Shown piece by piece: positions 20,392-31,301 of a stretch of 34,531 bases of DNA (the first letter of the stretch is position 1; the number at the start of each line of letters is the position of its first letter). The position numbers were made by a program, and so were the translations under genes. Below the pieces are notes generated by a model that ran no database searches, was not told where the DNA came from, and saw only the letters and a list, made by a program, of their open reading frames with translations. Source of the DNA: Porogramme epimiltina (Eukaryota > Basidiomycota > Agaricomycetes > Polyporales > Polyporaceae); the NCBI GenBank assembly GCA_900155495.1, contig FTLJ01000266.1:1-34531 (forward strand). The letters run 5' to 3'.

Positions 20392-21356
20392 ATGTCTGGC
20401 GTTGCGTCACGCATCAAGGCCACCGCGAGCCGCGTGCACCTCTTCAACCTTTCCCCTGCGCCGGGCTCGCAGTCAACAGTGCGTGTCACTCGCCTTTTGT
20501 GCTGTGGTACTTCTTTTGACTTGCAGTGCACTCTAGCAAAAACGTCTCGGTCGCGGTCGCAGCTCCGGTCTTGGTAAGACCTCAGGTCGCGGTCACAAGG
20601 GTCAGAAGGCGCGTGCGGGGAATGGCAAGCCGAAGGCAGGCTTTGAGGGAGGCCAGACGACCATTGTCAAGCGTTTCCCTAAGGTCGGCTTCGTGAACCA
20701 GTGAGTATCTGCGTTTGTGCTTCTCTTGCGGGCTACTTAATTCTCTCCGCATAGAAACCAGAAGACCTATGCGCCCATAAACCTCGACCGCATCCAGCAC
20801 TGGATAGACCAGGGCCGGCTCACGTCCTCACCTGACAAGCCTATCACCGCACGCGAGCTTCTGCTGAGCGGGTGTATCCACCAAGTCCACGACGGGATTA
20901 AGCTCTTGGGGAATGTATGTGCGATATGTCTACCTTTTCTGCTCGGACCTTGACGCTGCACCGTCCCCGTGCAGGGCTCGCAATTCCTCAAGTCGGCCAT
21001 TCACATCACCCCAGCTCGCGCGTCCCAGAGCGCTATCCGGGCAGTCGAGAAGAAGGGTGGCTCTGTGTACTGCAAGTACTACAACGACCTTGCGCTGCGC
21101 GACTGTGTGAAGGGACGGACAGACAGGATAGAGGCAGCGCCCACGCGCAAGACCGACATTCGTACGTGGCGCACCCCTGTCAAAACATCTCACCCTCATT
21201 TTGGTTTCAGTGTGGTACACGTCCTGGAAGAACCGGGGGTATCTCTCATCAACGGCTCTTTCGAAGATGCCAGGTGCGATCGTCCACGACAGGTGGAAAG
21301 CTTTGTCAGAGCAGCTCCTTGCGTTCAAGACGCAGGAATACGACAAGGCTAAGTAG
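20392..21356 (+). CDS. MRPL10: Mitochondrial large-subunit ribosomal protein uL15m
   Basis: Five exons: 20392-20478, 20537-20700, 20755-20914, 20975-21161, 21211-21356; 247 aa. It is the mitochondrial member of the L15 family, part of the mitoribosome large subunit. The diagnostic N-terminal block is [20 protein letters not shown] followed by KGQKAR and GFEGGQ, read across the first intron only if the acceptor at 20536 (ctctag) is used; the nearer cag at 20526 leads to a frame with a stop. Then come the [19 protein letters not shown] segment and the long mitochondrial C-terminal extension. The first ~25 residues, with several Arg/Lys/Ser and few acids, fit a matrix targeting sequence. It converges on BMT2, with only 134 bp between stop codons, and shares a promoter region with the nucleotidase. 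Confidence 0.95.
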
Positions 21357-21490
21357 TTGTGTTTTACAGTAGCTCTTTTATAATACTCTTCCTCCAGCTC
21401 GAAAATAGACTTCGGCCCAGTTAACGCTGGTTAGTTCGCTTTCTCGCTCACTCGACTGAAATGGGGGGAAATGCTTGGACATCAAGACTA

Positions 21491-22566
21491 CTACAGCAAT
21501 ATGACGAAGTTATTCCTGTCTCCGGTGCGAAAAGTAGTCTTCTTTTCGTACTGAACGTGCTGCTGGTACGTCGTGGACGCCGGCTGTTGAGCACGCTTGA
21601 AGAGCCAATACGCCATCTTCCCGCCTTCTCTCCACCTGGAACGAATCTGTTCGAATCCCACCGCAGTCATGAGGCCCTCAAAATGCTCGGGTGTCATGTA
21701 GCGCGAATTCAGGATGCACGGCAATGGGAGCTGTCGCCAATGAGCGTGAGCTTCTGCGAATTCGTGTGTGGACCAAGGATCAACGCACAGCTACAAATAG
21801 AAGTCCCTCCGGCCGGAGTATCGTGTGCGCGAGTCGGAGCATCCGACCTGCGAAAGGCATCAGACTATTGGACGCAAGCATGGAAGCAGGTGGACAAACC
21901 TCTGTCTTTGGCGTTGGGGACGAAGTTGAGAACGAGGCTAAGGCTTATCGCGTCCCACTGGGTACGGTGTTCCTCGGGATCCATGAGCAAAAAGTCCTGC
22001 TCCATGATAGACGGGTGCTGAGAGTGGAGGTCTATGGGCGTGACGTCTATCCATCCCCCGCAAGAGGCATAGTTATCCGGTTTGAGGGCGCCCACTTCGA
22101 GTAGGCTATAGCGCAGTAGCGATTGGAATGCTGGTTGATGAAAGCATGGGGCACATGGTACTCACCGCACCCGCGCGCCCTTCTCCTTGACGTTCTCCGG
22201 GACACCCATCTCGCGCATCCAGGGAATAAAGACCTTCTCGCTGCCGCCGCCTCGGTCACTACCCTGGCCAATGGTAGACATCCGTTGGTATGCGGCGAGC
22301 CCGCCGAGCTCCTCGATCTCGCGCTCAACGTCCGCAAGCTCTGTCGCCGCGGCGGCGTGCTCCTTCGCCCCTCTTTTCTTCAGAGCCTCCTGCAGTTGTG
22401 CCTGACGCTTTATCAGGACATGGAACCGGCGGATGGTCGTCCGTGTCGCCTGTGGACGGCTCGAGCCTGAGGCGGTCGCGGGGTTGGCACGCGAGGAGGA
22501 CGGGCTGCCCGACGGAGAGGGTGCTGTCACCGGAGTCTTGCGCTTGGGCTTGCGTGCTTTCGGCAT
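21491..22566 (-). CDS. BMT2: 25S rRNA adenine-N1 methyltransferase BMT2
   Basis: Four exons on the minus strand: 22166-22566, 21900-22105, 21789-21847, 21491-21730; 301 aa. BMT2 is a nucleolar SAM-dependent enzyme that makes an m1A in the large-subunit rRNA. The N-terminus is a basic nuclear/nucleolar-type tail (PKARKPKRK). A helical region (FHVLIKRQAQLQEAL, DVEREIEELGGLAAYQR) follows, then SAM motif I LLEVGAL (residues 135-141), the family-specific IDVTPIDLHS (153-162) and HPSIMEQDFL, and motif IV SLSLVLNFVPNAKDRG leading to GRMLRLAHTILRPEGLLF. The C-terminus has LPCILNSRYMTPEHFEGLM and a basic end. All introns (52-60 nt) have consensus ends. It is head-to-head with the P450 gene. Confidence 0.92.
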
Positions 22567-23326
22567 CGTACGCTGCTACATGTGGTTTGTTTCATGGAAG
22601 ACCGGGTGTGCACAAGGAAGAGAACATGGGAGTGCGCGAAGAGGGCGCGAATCGGACGCGCTGGAGCCAGAAAAATCAGCGCCACAAAGCTCCCGTGGAG
22701 CGCTCGAGGACACTTCGGACTGACGCCGGTGCTGGCGGGGTTGGCGGAGACCTTCAACTTTGCCTCAGGAACCGGTGAACTGCAGATTGCCCACGTTATG
22801 CTCATCATTCTCTTGTCCCGAAAGCCAAGGGCATCTCAAGGCCAAGTATGTTCCAAGGAAACCCCCTCCAGCTTTCTCTTGCAAAGCGATCATGTACTCA
22901 TCTACGGCGTCACATCACAGGGAACCTGGGGGCCGCGGGCCGTGGGACGTGTACGGCTCCAGCACTACCTAAGTTGCTCCAGGGTCGAGAGATAGCTGTG
23001 ACAATGTTGCCACTGGGCCGTCATAAACCCCCCTTTTGGTCCACGAAATCTTCATCCGCCGCCAATGACAATGTCGAAGATGTCATCGGAAGCGCGAGGC
23101 CCTCCGAATCCGCTCCTTCTGGCGTGCGTTCCCCTCCAGCTTGCCGTAATGGCTGCTCTCCCGACGCCCCGTGTGCTAACCATCCTCCCGTACCCGCTGA
23201 TCCATCACCCTCTACAGCCGCAGGGTCGGAGTTGCTCAAGGAGGACTAGCGATCTCGCTTCTCCCCAGTTTCGGCGCAGAACACATATAAGAATGGCACT
23301 CCTATGCCAACCCTCCCAGAAGTCCC
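22567..23326. promoter_or_regulatory. Divergent intergenic region, BMT2 / P450
   Basis: 760 bp between divergent start codons. An ATATAAG motif at 23285-23291 lies 36 bp before the P450 ATG and is a candidate TATA box, implying a very short 5' UTR if used. Short frames on both strands around 23020-23250 lack recognisable features, and I do not call a gene. Confidence 0.5.
23285..23291 (+). promoter_or_regulatory. Candidate TATA box of the P450 gene
   Basis: ATATAAG 36 bp upstream of the start codon at 23327. The good match and position suggest inducible, TATA-type transcription, but a start site about 30 bp downstream would leave almost no leader. Confidence 0.35.
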
Positions 23327-25562
23327 ATGGCCTCTCTGCAAGACCTCATTGTCGTCGTGTTGTGCCTATCGCTGGCCTTATGGCTCTGGGCGCGTGGTCG
23401 CAAGTCCACCTCTCTCCCCCATCCACCTGGTCCCCCTGGGGTACCTCTTCTGGGCAACTTGTTTGACCTGCCTAGTCCGCAAGCATTTCCGTGGAAGACC
23501 TATCGCGATTGGAGCCTAAAATACAGTTGGTATCCCTCCGAGACCATCTCTCGCATGGAAATGACGAGTCTTTCTTCAGGGTCGGATCTTGTGCGCGTTT
23601 CTGCGCTAGGAGTGAACATGGTTGTCGCCAACACGCTTGAGGTCGCAAACGAGCTGCTGGATAAGCGCTCTGCTATTTATTCCGATAGGTTGTTTGACAT
23701 ATCTCGGGCTCAGATGACGTGGTGCTCATAGCCTAAAAATTTAATAGGCCAAGAATGGTCATGCTGAACGAACTGTATGGCTGCTGGGAAGACATTTTCA
23801 CCTGACAATCGTTAACTTCAGACTACCTGGACAGGTGCGGCTTTGGATGGGGCCTTGCGTTTAGGCCGTACGACAATGCATGGAAGGACTGCAGGAAAAT
23901 GGCTCACCACGAATTCCACGTCATACCCGTCAAACGTTTCAGGCCGGTGGTGGAAAGGTCGACAAATCGCTTCTTGTTCAATCTATATCACCAACCCGCT
24001 GACAAATTAATGGACAACCTGCGCGTGTATGTCCCTTGGCTCACCGGGTCTGTTGACGATATTGAGAGTTTCGACAGTCTGGCAGCGATGACAATCATGT
24101 CAATCGCTTATGACATCGACATTCAGTCGTGTGATGACCACTATATCACCATTGCGGAGGCTGCAGCGGAGAGCATTGGCGCAACTACAAACGCTGGGTC
24201 GTATCTCGTAGATGTTCTTCCAATCCGTGAGTCAGTGATTCAGAGTGCGTACCTCGTACTGACCATATTATCAGTCAAGTACCTCCCGGAGTGGTGGCCT
24301 GGCTGTGGATTTCAAAAGGAAGCGCGAGCATGGAGTATATCCATCGACAAACTTTTGAATGAGCCATATGAGGATGCACAGAAACGTTTTGTGAGTCGAA
24401 CACCAGCGGAGAGCATGAAGAAAATTAATTGTTTGGTGTAGGCTGCAGGTGAACTGGGTGATTGTGCAACGCGGTCACTCACCGAGGCATTCGCCAAAAA
24501 CTCGAAGAATGCAGCATACACAGACAGCATTATGCGAGAGACCCTTGGCTCTCTTTATATAGGTGGGTTTCTTTCCTTGGGGGTGGAATAGTAATGGTGG
24601 GCTGACAACCTGGTACATAGGTGGTGCGGACACAGTGCGTCTCGTGGCCTTACTCGCCCCAACGAGTTCAATGTGCTTATCATGTAGCACAGACGGTGTC
24701 CGCTCTTGGCTCATTCTTCCTCGCCATGGTACTCTATCCAGAGATACAAGAGAAAGCTCAGATAGAGCTCGATCAAGTCCTCGGTTCCCACCGGCTACCC
24801 GACTTCTCGGACCAGCCGTCGCTTCCGTACATCGAAGCCGTCGTCCGCGAAACAATGCGCTGGAACCCCGTGATTCCTCTAGGTACGCGCGGTCACTCTT
24901 CCGCAGCCCGCAAATCACCTCTCACATCGTCCCTGCAGATGTCCCACACATGCTTACGGAAGACGACGTCTACGAAGGGCATTTCCTCTCCAAGGGCACC
25001 CTCGTCACTGTGAACACATGGTACGTCCCCTCCACCCCTTCCACATGTCCTGACTACCGTGCGAACCCGTACCCACACTTCCGCCGCATGTATTCCTGAC
25101 ATCCGCTTCGGATTCCCCACACGCAGGGCGATACTGCACGACGAGGATCACTACCCCGACGCGGCCGCTTTTAACCCGGACCGTTTCCTCCGCCCCACAG
25201 GCGGTGGGGCCTTCGAACTCGACCCGTCTGTGCGCGATCCCTCTGTCGCCGCATTCGGCTTCGGACGCCGCATTTGCCCCGGGCGGTACATGGCCATGGA
25301 TTCCGTCTGGCTCACTATCGCACGCGCACTCGCTGTGTTCCACATCGGCCGCGTGGTGGGGCCGGACGGGTGCGAGGTCGTGCCCGACGGAGAATATGAC
25401 CGTGGCTTCCTTTGGTACGTTTTCGTCCCCTGGAGGTTTCGGAAGGTTAACGATGCGTGCTTCGCGTTTACCAGCCACCCGAAACCCTTCCCATGGACGA
25501 TCAAGCCGCGGTCCAAGGGGCATGAGGCCTTGCTCATGGAGTTGATAGCCCAAGACTCTTGA
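23327..25562 (+). CDS. Cytochrome P450 monooxygenase, ER-anchored
   Basis: Eleven exons: 23327-23525, 23580-23688, 23748-23774, 23835-24226, 24275-24390, 24442-24562, 24621-24634, 24693-24882, 24939-25020, 25127-25414, 25475-25562; 541 aa. An N-terminal membrane anchor (IVVVLCLSLALWLWA) is followed by the Pro-rich hinge PHPPGPPGVPLLGN. Helix C has AWKDCRKM. The oxygen-binding helix I motif is GGADTT (residues 322-327), its last T coming after the 14-nt exon 7. The ExxR motif is ETMR (379-382), the PERF-type region is NPDRF, and the heme loop is FGFGRRICPGR with Cys467 as heme ligand. All hallmarks are intact, so it should be active with a cytochrome P450 reductase. It resembles large Agaricomycete clans used in xenobiotic and secondary metabolism; substrate unknown. 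Two introns (23526-23579, 25415-25474) are multiples of three without stops. Neighbours are housekeeping genes. Confidence 0.93.
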
Positions 25563-25758
25563 CATGTCATCTAGCGTGGTTAGAATGTATTACGACCTGG
25601 CACGGCTGATAAGCGTTTAGGCGACGTCTAAGATCGAAGCCCTTGAGCTCAGTCGGAATCAGAAGTGCTCCCTTCGGGATTAGTATAACGGTACTTCCAT
25701 CGTACAGCCTTCAACGGCGCACTCGCGCCAACTTCTCAGAGGTATAATCCATGCATGA
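25563..25758. other. Short convergent gap, P450 / TRAPPC13
   Basis: Only 196 bp separate two convergent stop codons, so the transcripts probably overlap at their 3' ends. A perfect 5-bp GC stem with a 4-nt loop lies at 25716-25729. A tRNA-like A-box stretch near 25678-25692 has no matching B box or cloverleaf and I do not call a tRNA. Confidence 0.45.
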
Positions 25759-28195
25759 TCAATTACACGACTTGACCCACACCTCCGCCACGACCTCCCA
25801 CTCCTTGAGCACTCTCGGCTCGCCCGTCGGCAGCACTGGCGCGTCCGTGTCCCCTTCCTCATCCTCCACGAGCCGATCCTCCACAAGCAACACGCGCACC
25901 CCACCCACACGCAACACTCCACTCGTGCTCGGGACATACGCGAGCTCGAACGTCTGCGCCGCGCACACCTTGAGCCGGTCCGGCGGTACGAGCGGCACGT
26001 CCGACGCGTCGCTCTCGACGGAGCTGTCCGTCGCGTCCGACGCCACGCGCGCGTGCCCCGCGCCCGCCCCGACCTGCGGGGCAGACGGCGCGGGCAAGCG
26101 CAACGGAGGGAGGAAGAGCGCGGACGCACCGAGGAAGCGCACGCCCTCCGACGGGCCGGGCTTCGCGTCCGCCCCAGGCAGCGGCGGGCGAAGCTCGGGC
26201 GGGGGCAGCTCGTACGCGCGCGCGGCGGCGGCGGCTGCGGTGTGCGCGAGCGGGGTGTCGCCGCCGTCGGAGCCCACGTCGGAGTGCATGCGCCGCGGAG
26301 ACGCGACGAGGAGGCGCTGCGCGAGCGTGTCGTGGAAGTCGCCGCGGAGGGGCGTCGCGTACGGCGAGGGCGTCGAGAACCCGGACGAGGGCAGGCGCGG
26401 CGTCCACGCGCCTGTGCTCGCGCCCGTCCACGCGCCCGTGCTCGCGCCCTGCGACGGCGCGTGCCCGGTCGACGTCGCCACTGCGGAGGCGACGGCCGCG
26501 GCGACGCTGAGCTGCTTGGGCGGCTGGACGTGCTGGATGACGAGCGAGACCAGGCGGTTTCTGCGGGGCTCGTTTGGGCGGGCGATGGGGACTGGGGCTT
26601 GGGCGGTGACGCTGAAGCCGATGGTGAACGGCGTGTCTACAGTGATTGTGTCGCGAGGGACGGATGTTACGACGAGGTCGACCTCTACATCCTCCGGTAG
26701 CCGTTGTACGGTAGGAGCGAAGGACGTTGGAGGACCTGGAGACTGGGTATTGCTTCGGGGCGGTAGTCCCACGCTCGCTGGTCGACCACGGAATGGCGAA
26801 TTGGGTCGATATGGTGCAGGGCCAGTCTGGTTGACCGGTGGACTGACAGCACGTTGGTGGGGCAGCTGTGGAGATTGTGGGCGAGAGGGGGGGCCGCTGA
26901 CGGTATTGCTGCGTTGTAGGTGTAGGGGTATGGCTGTGGGAGGTTGTTTGATAGCTGGGAATTGGTTCTGAGTAGGTGTCTGTTGTGATTGAGGTGGCGC
27001 CTGGATCAGAGGGATCCGCCGGGACAACGTCTAAGAAATTCGATCGTCAGCTCCATGTCGGGGACGGAGGACTTACGGTAGACTCACTGAAGTCAATAAT
27101 CGACCTGGTTCGCCGAATGTGGACCTCCACGAGATGTCCAGCCTACCAAGCGCGAGGATCGAGCCGGGTGTATGCGTCACGGGGAATGGTGGCAAGACAT
27201 TCGGCGACAAGATGTAGATGTACTGCCGGATATCCTGCGGCTGCATGAGGGCCATGGACCCGGTGAACAACTCTTCCACAAAGCCGTCGGAGGAGCTCCC
27301 TAAACCATTGGCGTCCTGGACCTGCCACCCCTCGATGCACTCAAACTGCATGCGCTCCAGCCACATTGCGTCTTGCGTGAGATTCTGGATGTGCACCTCC
27401 AACAACACCTTCTCTCGCTCCAGGGCCGACATCAGCGCCGTGGGCGCGCGGGGCGTGTGCACCTTCGTCTTCACCGACAGCGGATTTGTGACCTGCCCCG
27501 CCCCGGAGCCCCTTTAGCTACACGAGCGCACGCGCGGATCAACGCGATAGAGGCAGGACTCACCGCGAACTTGTAAAACTTGCGAAACGACAGCACGCCC
27601 GGCTCCTGCCCCTCCGCGCCGGGCGGCGCGCGCACGCCAGGCGGCGCCCTGTACGACACCGTGCACCCGAGCACATGCTGCCCGAGCTCCTTGATCTCGT
27701 GGCTCACGACCTGCTCGAGCGACTCGCCGGGGCGCAGGCGCAGCGCGGGCCCGCCGAGCTCCGCGAGGACCGTGCGCGCGGACGCGGTCTGCATCTCGAC
27801 GCGCACCGCGACCGCGTCCGCGTCGGGCCCGCCCATGCCCGCGCGCACGTCGCTGTTCACCGCGAGGCAGCACGCGAACGTCTCCCCGAGCTGGATCGCG
27901 CCGAACGCGGCGGGCAGCGTGAGCAGCTCCGTCGCGTGCGTCAGGTCCCGCAGCGTCTTCGGGTGCCCCGGCAGCGGCGCCTTGCCCTGCAGCGACGCGA
28001 TCGACGCCGTGGAGTGCGCGGAGAGCGAGGGCGAGCTGGAGTAGAAGGGCTCCCAGGCCGTGCCCAGCGACGGCCGCTGCGTCGGACGGGGTTGAGCGGG
28101 CGTGGAGAGGGGGCACGGGGCGGGGGCGAGTGCGTGCGTGGACGTACCGAGAGCCGCATCACTTTCAGGGAAAGCAGGTGTCCTCCACTCTCCAT
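25759..28195 (-). CDS. TRAPPC13: TRAPP complex subunit 13 homologue
   Basis: Four exons on the minus strand: 28148-28195, 27564-28076, 27088-27492, 25759-27030; 745 aa against about 420 in animals. TRAPPC13 is a subunit of the TRAPPII/III Rab-activating tethering complexes at the Golgi. Recognisable blocks are HLLSLKVMRLSRP at the start, ATELLTLPAAFGAIQLGETF, EQVVSHEIKELGQHVLGCTV, FYKFAVTNPLSVKTKVH, EKVLLEVHIQNLT and ILALGRLDISWRSTFGEPG; the C-terminus ends with RVLKEWEVVAEVWV. The extra length is a Pro/Gln/Ser-rich, probably disordered insertion of about 250 residues in exon 4 that splits the last beta domain and includes a tandem GASTGAWT repeat. Exon 1 is only 48 nt. The gene converges on the P450. 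Confidence 0.9.
26402..26449 (-). repeat. 24-nt tandem duplication in TRAPPC13
   Basis: Two 24-nt units, 26402-26425 and 26426-26449, differ at one base and encode the repeated octapeptide GASTGAWT within the disordered insertion of TRAPPC13. Near identity points to a recent duplication, likely length-variable between strains. Confidence 0.85.
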
Positions 28196-28691
28196 GGCTC
28201 CGGGCTCGATTTATGCGGTGTATTGCTTGTGTGGGTATATGTAGGCAATCCAGAGGCCAAGTTACAGTCAGGGAGAAGCTTCCAGGTAGTGAGACGAGAT
28301 GGTAAAGCAGCGGCCCGCCGGCCACGGTCCCATGGACAGGAGACGCGAGCACGCGCGCTTTCCCCATATCCCAAAAAGGCAACCCTTGAGTGATCATGAT
28401 TCATGGCACCCACATGCGAGTATAGTACGGCCAAACACCATCTCGTTCCGTTGTTTACGATCCCGGAAAAGGTTCGGAGATCCATCATACAAGGGTTAAA
28501 TGGCAAGGCACGAGCATCGCGATTGTGATGTGGTACTACGGGGAATATTACACACTGGGGATACACCGGGTCGAAATCGTAGCAGTGATATACTAAATCC
28601 TCGCTTTGATACAATGGGTCATGAGATTCCGTCGTAGCCAAGTATGTGGTGGTACTTTTGTGCTCGTGTCGTGGACGTGCAGCGTTGCGTA
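28196..28691. promoter_or_regulatory. TRAPPC13 promoter and amylase 3' flank
   Basis: 496 bp between the amylase stop and the TRAPPC13 start, both on the minus strand. It is AT-richer than the coding DNA on both sides. No gene or strong motif was found. Confidence 0.45.
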
Positions 28692-31195
28692 TCAACGCCA
28701 GCTCGTCGTGATCGTTTGAGTCGAGGCGGTCGTGGCGGTGTAGGAACGGTTCGGGTCCGACTCCCAGACGACCTGTGCAGCGCGTGGTTAGTACGGCGGC
28801 CGTCGCGAGAGGGCAGAAGAGGAACGTACACTTCCGTCGGTCTCCTTGCGAATGAACTTGTACTCGAAAGAGGTGCCCGCCGCCACGCTGATGGACGCGG
28901 ACCAGACGGGGTAGGTAGCCGCAGAGAGCGCGATCTGAGGACGCGGCAGATGTCAGCTAGGATGCACAGCTAGAAGGCTATCGCGCTGCACTCACAGCAC
29001 TGGCCGGGGCCCAGCTACCGAGCTGCGAGATGCTGCCAACGACAAAGATGTTCTGAGGAGGAGTCAGCCTCGTGGGAGAAATAACGATACAGGAGAGGCG
29101 CACCTCGCCGAAGGTGGTCGTAGCAGTCTCCTGGAAGGTGATGGTGACTGTGCCGCCCGAGGAGCCACCGCTGCCGCTGCTCGTGCCAGTGCCCGTAGCA
29201 CCGGTGTGGATGGCGACGGCGCTGCGCGCGGGGACTGTGGCGCTGAACGAACCGCTTGCGACGGTGTACCTGGAGTACCCAGAGGATGTGTGAGAATCTG
29301 CAGCGTCGAACGAACTCTGAGGTGCACGTACGAGGCGCCGGCGCAAGCAGTGCCAGTGGGCGAGCCGCTGATCACGTCGCAGTAAGTGCCGTCGGGGAGC
29401 GAGGTGGAGAACGTCGCGGTCCAAGCGGAGTCGGCGTTGTTGATCGCGACGAAGCCGAGAGCACCTAAGATGTGCACTGGCGTCAGCCGCCGTCAATGTG
29501 AACGCCAGGGGCGAATACGCACCGCGGCCAAACGCAATCTGCTGCGACTGCGGGGAGACCCAGTTGGTGAGCGCCGCGCTGCCGACGTTGTTCCTGAAGC
29601 CGACCATGCCCGCGACGGCGGGCCAGCGGTGCTGGCAGAGCCACCCGTTCGCGCCACCGCTGCCCGAGCACGTGCCCACGCCGCCGTTGGGCGCGCCCGC
29701 GTCGGTGTTCGTGAAGCCGCTGTAGCTAGAGAGGATGGAGATCGTGCCGTAGGGGTGCGCGAGAGAGAAGATCATGGCAGTCGTGTAGGTGTTCGAGCCC
29801 GAGTTGGCATTGAGGGAGGCGCCGTTCTGCGGGGAGGGGGGTTAGACCTTTTGGGCGTCAGAACTGGCAGGTGCTACGTACCCGCTCCGTGTCATGGTTA
29901 GTAACGAAGGCGTTGGCGCCAGAGCCGGCAACCCAGCCTGTGAGCACCCATCAGTAAAGAATAAGGTTGTTTGCGAGTAGGTCATACCGAGGTTGTCGAA
30001 GCTTTGGAGGCTAGAAATGCCTCCGCCGGAGAAAGCGTTCTTCAAAGCCGTGGTGTAGCGGAACCTGAACGTTGACTTAGCCAATCTTTAATGACGCTGG
30101 GGTTTTTGCTACTTACTCCTGAACGTCGCCTGGAATTTGAGTCAGCGAATCTGCCCAGACAGTAAATAGGTTTGGATGACTTACCGTTGCCAGTGTACTG
30201 GTTGGGCGTGATGGGCTCGCCCGACCCAAAGATAACCTCCTGGGTGATGTACGGCGTGCCATTCAAACGGGAGAGAATGTTGGCGATGTCGCCAACAGGG
30301 ATATCTAGAAGATGATATTCAAGACCACGAATTCCCAATGTATATAGACGACTCACGTTTGGAAGCATCGAGACGAAGACCATCGGCACCGAGAGACAGC
30401 AAGTCGTTTCCGTGCTGGGCGAGACGGCCTCGAACATATTCCGTGTCGGTTGCGAGACTGTCGGGGTCCCCGTGAGCCTAGGTGCGGAGTTAAAAGCGTG
30501 TGCGCGTAAACTTACTCGGCGAGGTTAACGAGTTCGCACGTCTGCACCTCGACCGCGTTATTGTAGTTGACAATGTCGTCGCCAGGCTCGAGGCCGCAGT
30601 GATGGAAGTCCTGGTTCTGATAGATTCCGGGGTATACGTAGTGAGTGAACGATGAACCGGCGACGCCAGTGCCAGAGTCGATGCCGGCCATGTGATTCCA
30701 GATGGTGTCTGCCAAGGGGTGGGGATCAGCATGCGTGTATGGAAACTACTGATGGAGAGGCAGCAAAAAAGTCGACGCGTACCGACGATCACGCCCACGC
30801 CTGCAGCGTGGCAGGTCGAGATCATGTTGGCGAACTGGGAACGGTTGCCGCGCTTCGAGGTGAGCGTGTAGGACACCGGCTGGTAGTCGGTCCACCATTG
30901 GCTGCCCTGGATATGTTCCGCCGGCGGGCTAACTACGAGCGTGGGGCGGAGGTTAATATCCGTCGAACACAACAGGCAAGGCGCCGCCCCTACCTTGGAC
31001 GAAACCATAGCCGGCAGGGCCGATGAAGTTGGTGCACTCGGCGGCGACGCTGTCCCAGGTCCACTCGAACATCTGGATGATGACCTTCTTGGTCGTCGAC
31101 GGCGCGCGAGGCGTCAGCTGGGTGGGGAGGCCATTGACGGGGACGAGGGTGGAGGCCAGTACGGCGAGGGCAGCAAGGCTGGATTTGAACAACAT
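28692..31195 (-). CDS. Secreted alpha-amylase, GH13 with C-terminal CBM20
   Basis: Fourteen exons on the minus strand: 30994-31195, 30783-30932, 30516-30708, 30357-30457, 30185-30304, 30117-30129, 29988-30064, 29882-29937, 29523-29826, 29332-29464, 29104-29269, 28996-29052, 28830-28934, 28692-28772; 585 aa. It hydrolyses internal alpha-1,4 bonds of starch outside the cell. A signal peptide (to about residue 22, ..LVPVNG) is followed by the (beta/alpha)8 barrel starting [11 protein letters not shown]. The catalytic triad is visible: nucleophile Asp212 in GLRLDASKH, acid/base Glu238 in YITQEVIFG, and Asp301 in FVTNHDTE. Domain C follows. A Gly/Ser/Thr linker (residues ~473-489) leads to a starch-binding CBM20 (~490-585; [45 protein letters not shown]). 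Subfamily GH13_32 is likely but not proven. The 13-nt exon 6 is needed to keep GDVQEFRYT in frame. Confidence 0.95.
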
Positions 31196-31245
31196 TGCGC
31201 GTCGTTCTCGGCGGCGAGCAAGACGGCACGCAAGAACGAACGGGT

Positions 31246-31256
31246 GTGGGGTGGGG
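31246..31256. promoter_or_regulatory. Two overlapping CreA/Mig1-type GTGGGG elements
   Basis: GTGGGG at 31246-31251 and again at 31251-31256, about 50-60 bp upstream of the amylase ATG. Both match SYGGRG. Glucose repression of fungal amylases through such sites is well known; here it is inference from sequence alone, and the elements may fall in the 5' UTR. Confidence 0.35.
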
Positions 31257-31301
31257 GGACGGAGCGAAAGTCGCTGGCGTCCTCGGTCCTGGACACGGGG
31301 G

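Noticed and set aside
23021..23249. Open frames of 70-130 aa on both strands upstream of the P450
   Set aside because: No domain or supporting intron structure. The minus-strand 72-aa frame looks mildly protein-like, so expression data could change this view.
9383..25562. Secondary-metabolite cluster formed by the MFS transporter and P450
   Set aside because: They are 12 kb apart with TEL2, a small membrane gene, the nucleotidase, uL15m and BMT2 between them, and there is no backbone synthase gene.
25660..25745. Possible tRNA between P450 and TRAPPC13 (A-box-like TTAGTATAACGG, GC hairpin, short end complementarity)
   Set aside because: No B box, no anticodon stem with a 7-nt loop, and the D-loop would be only four bases; a tRNA covariance-model search would settle it.
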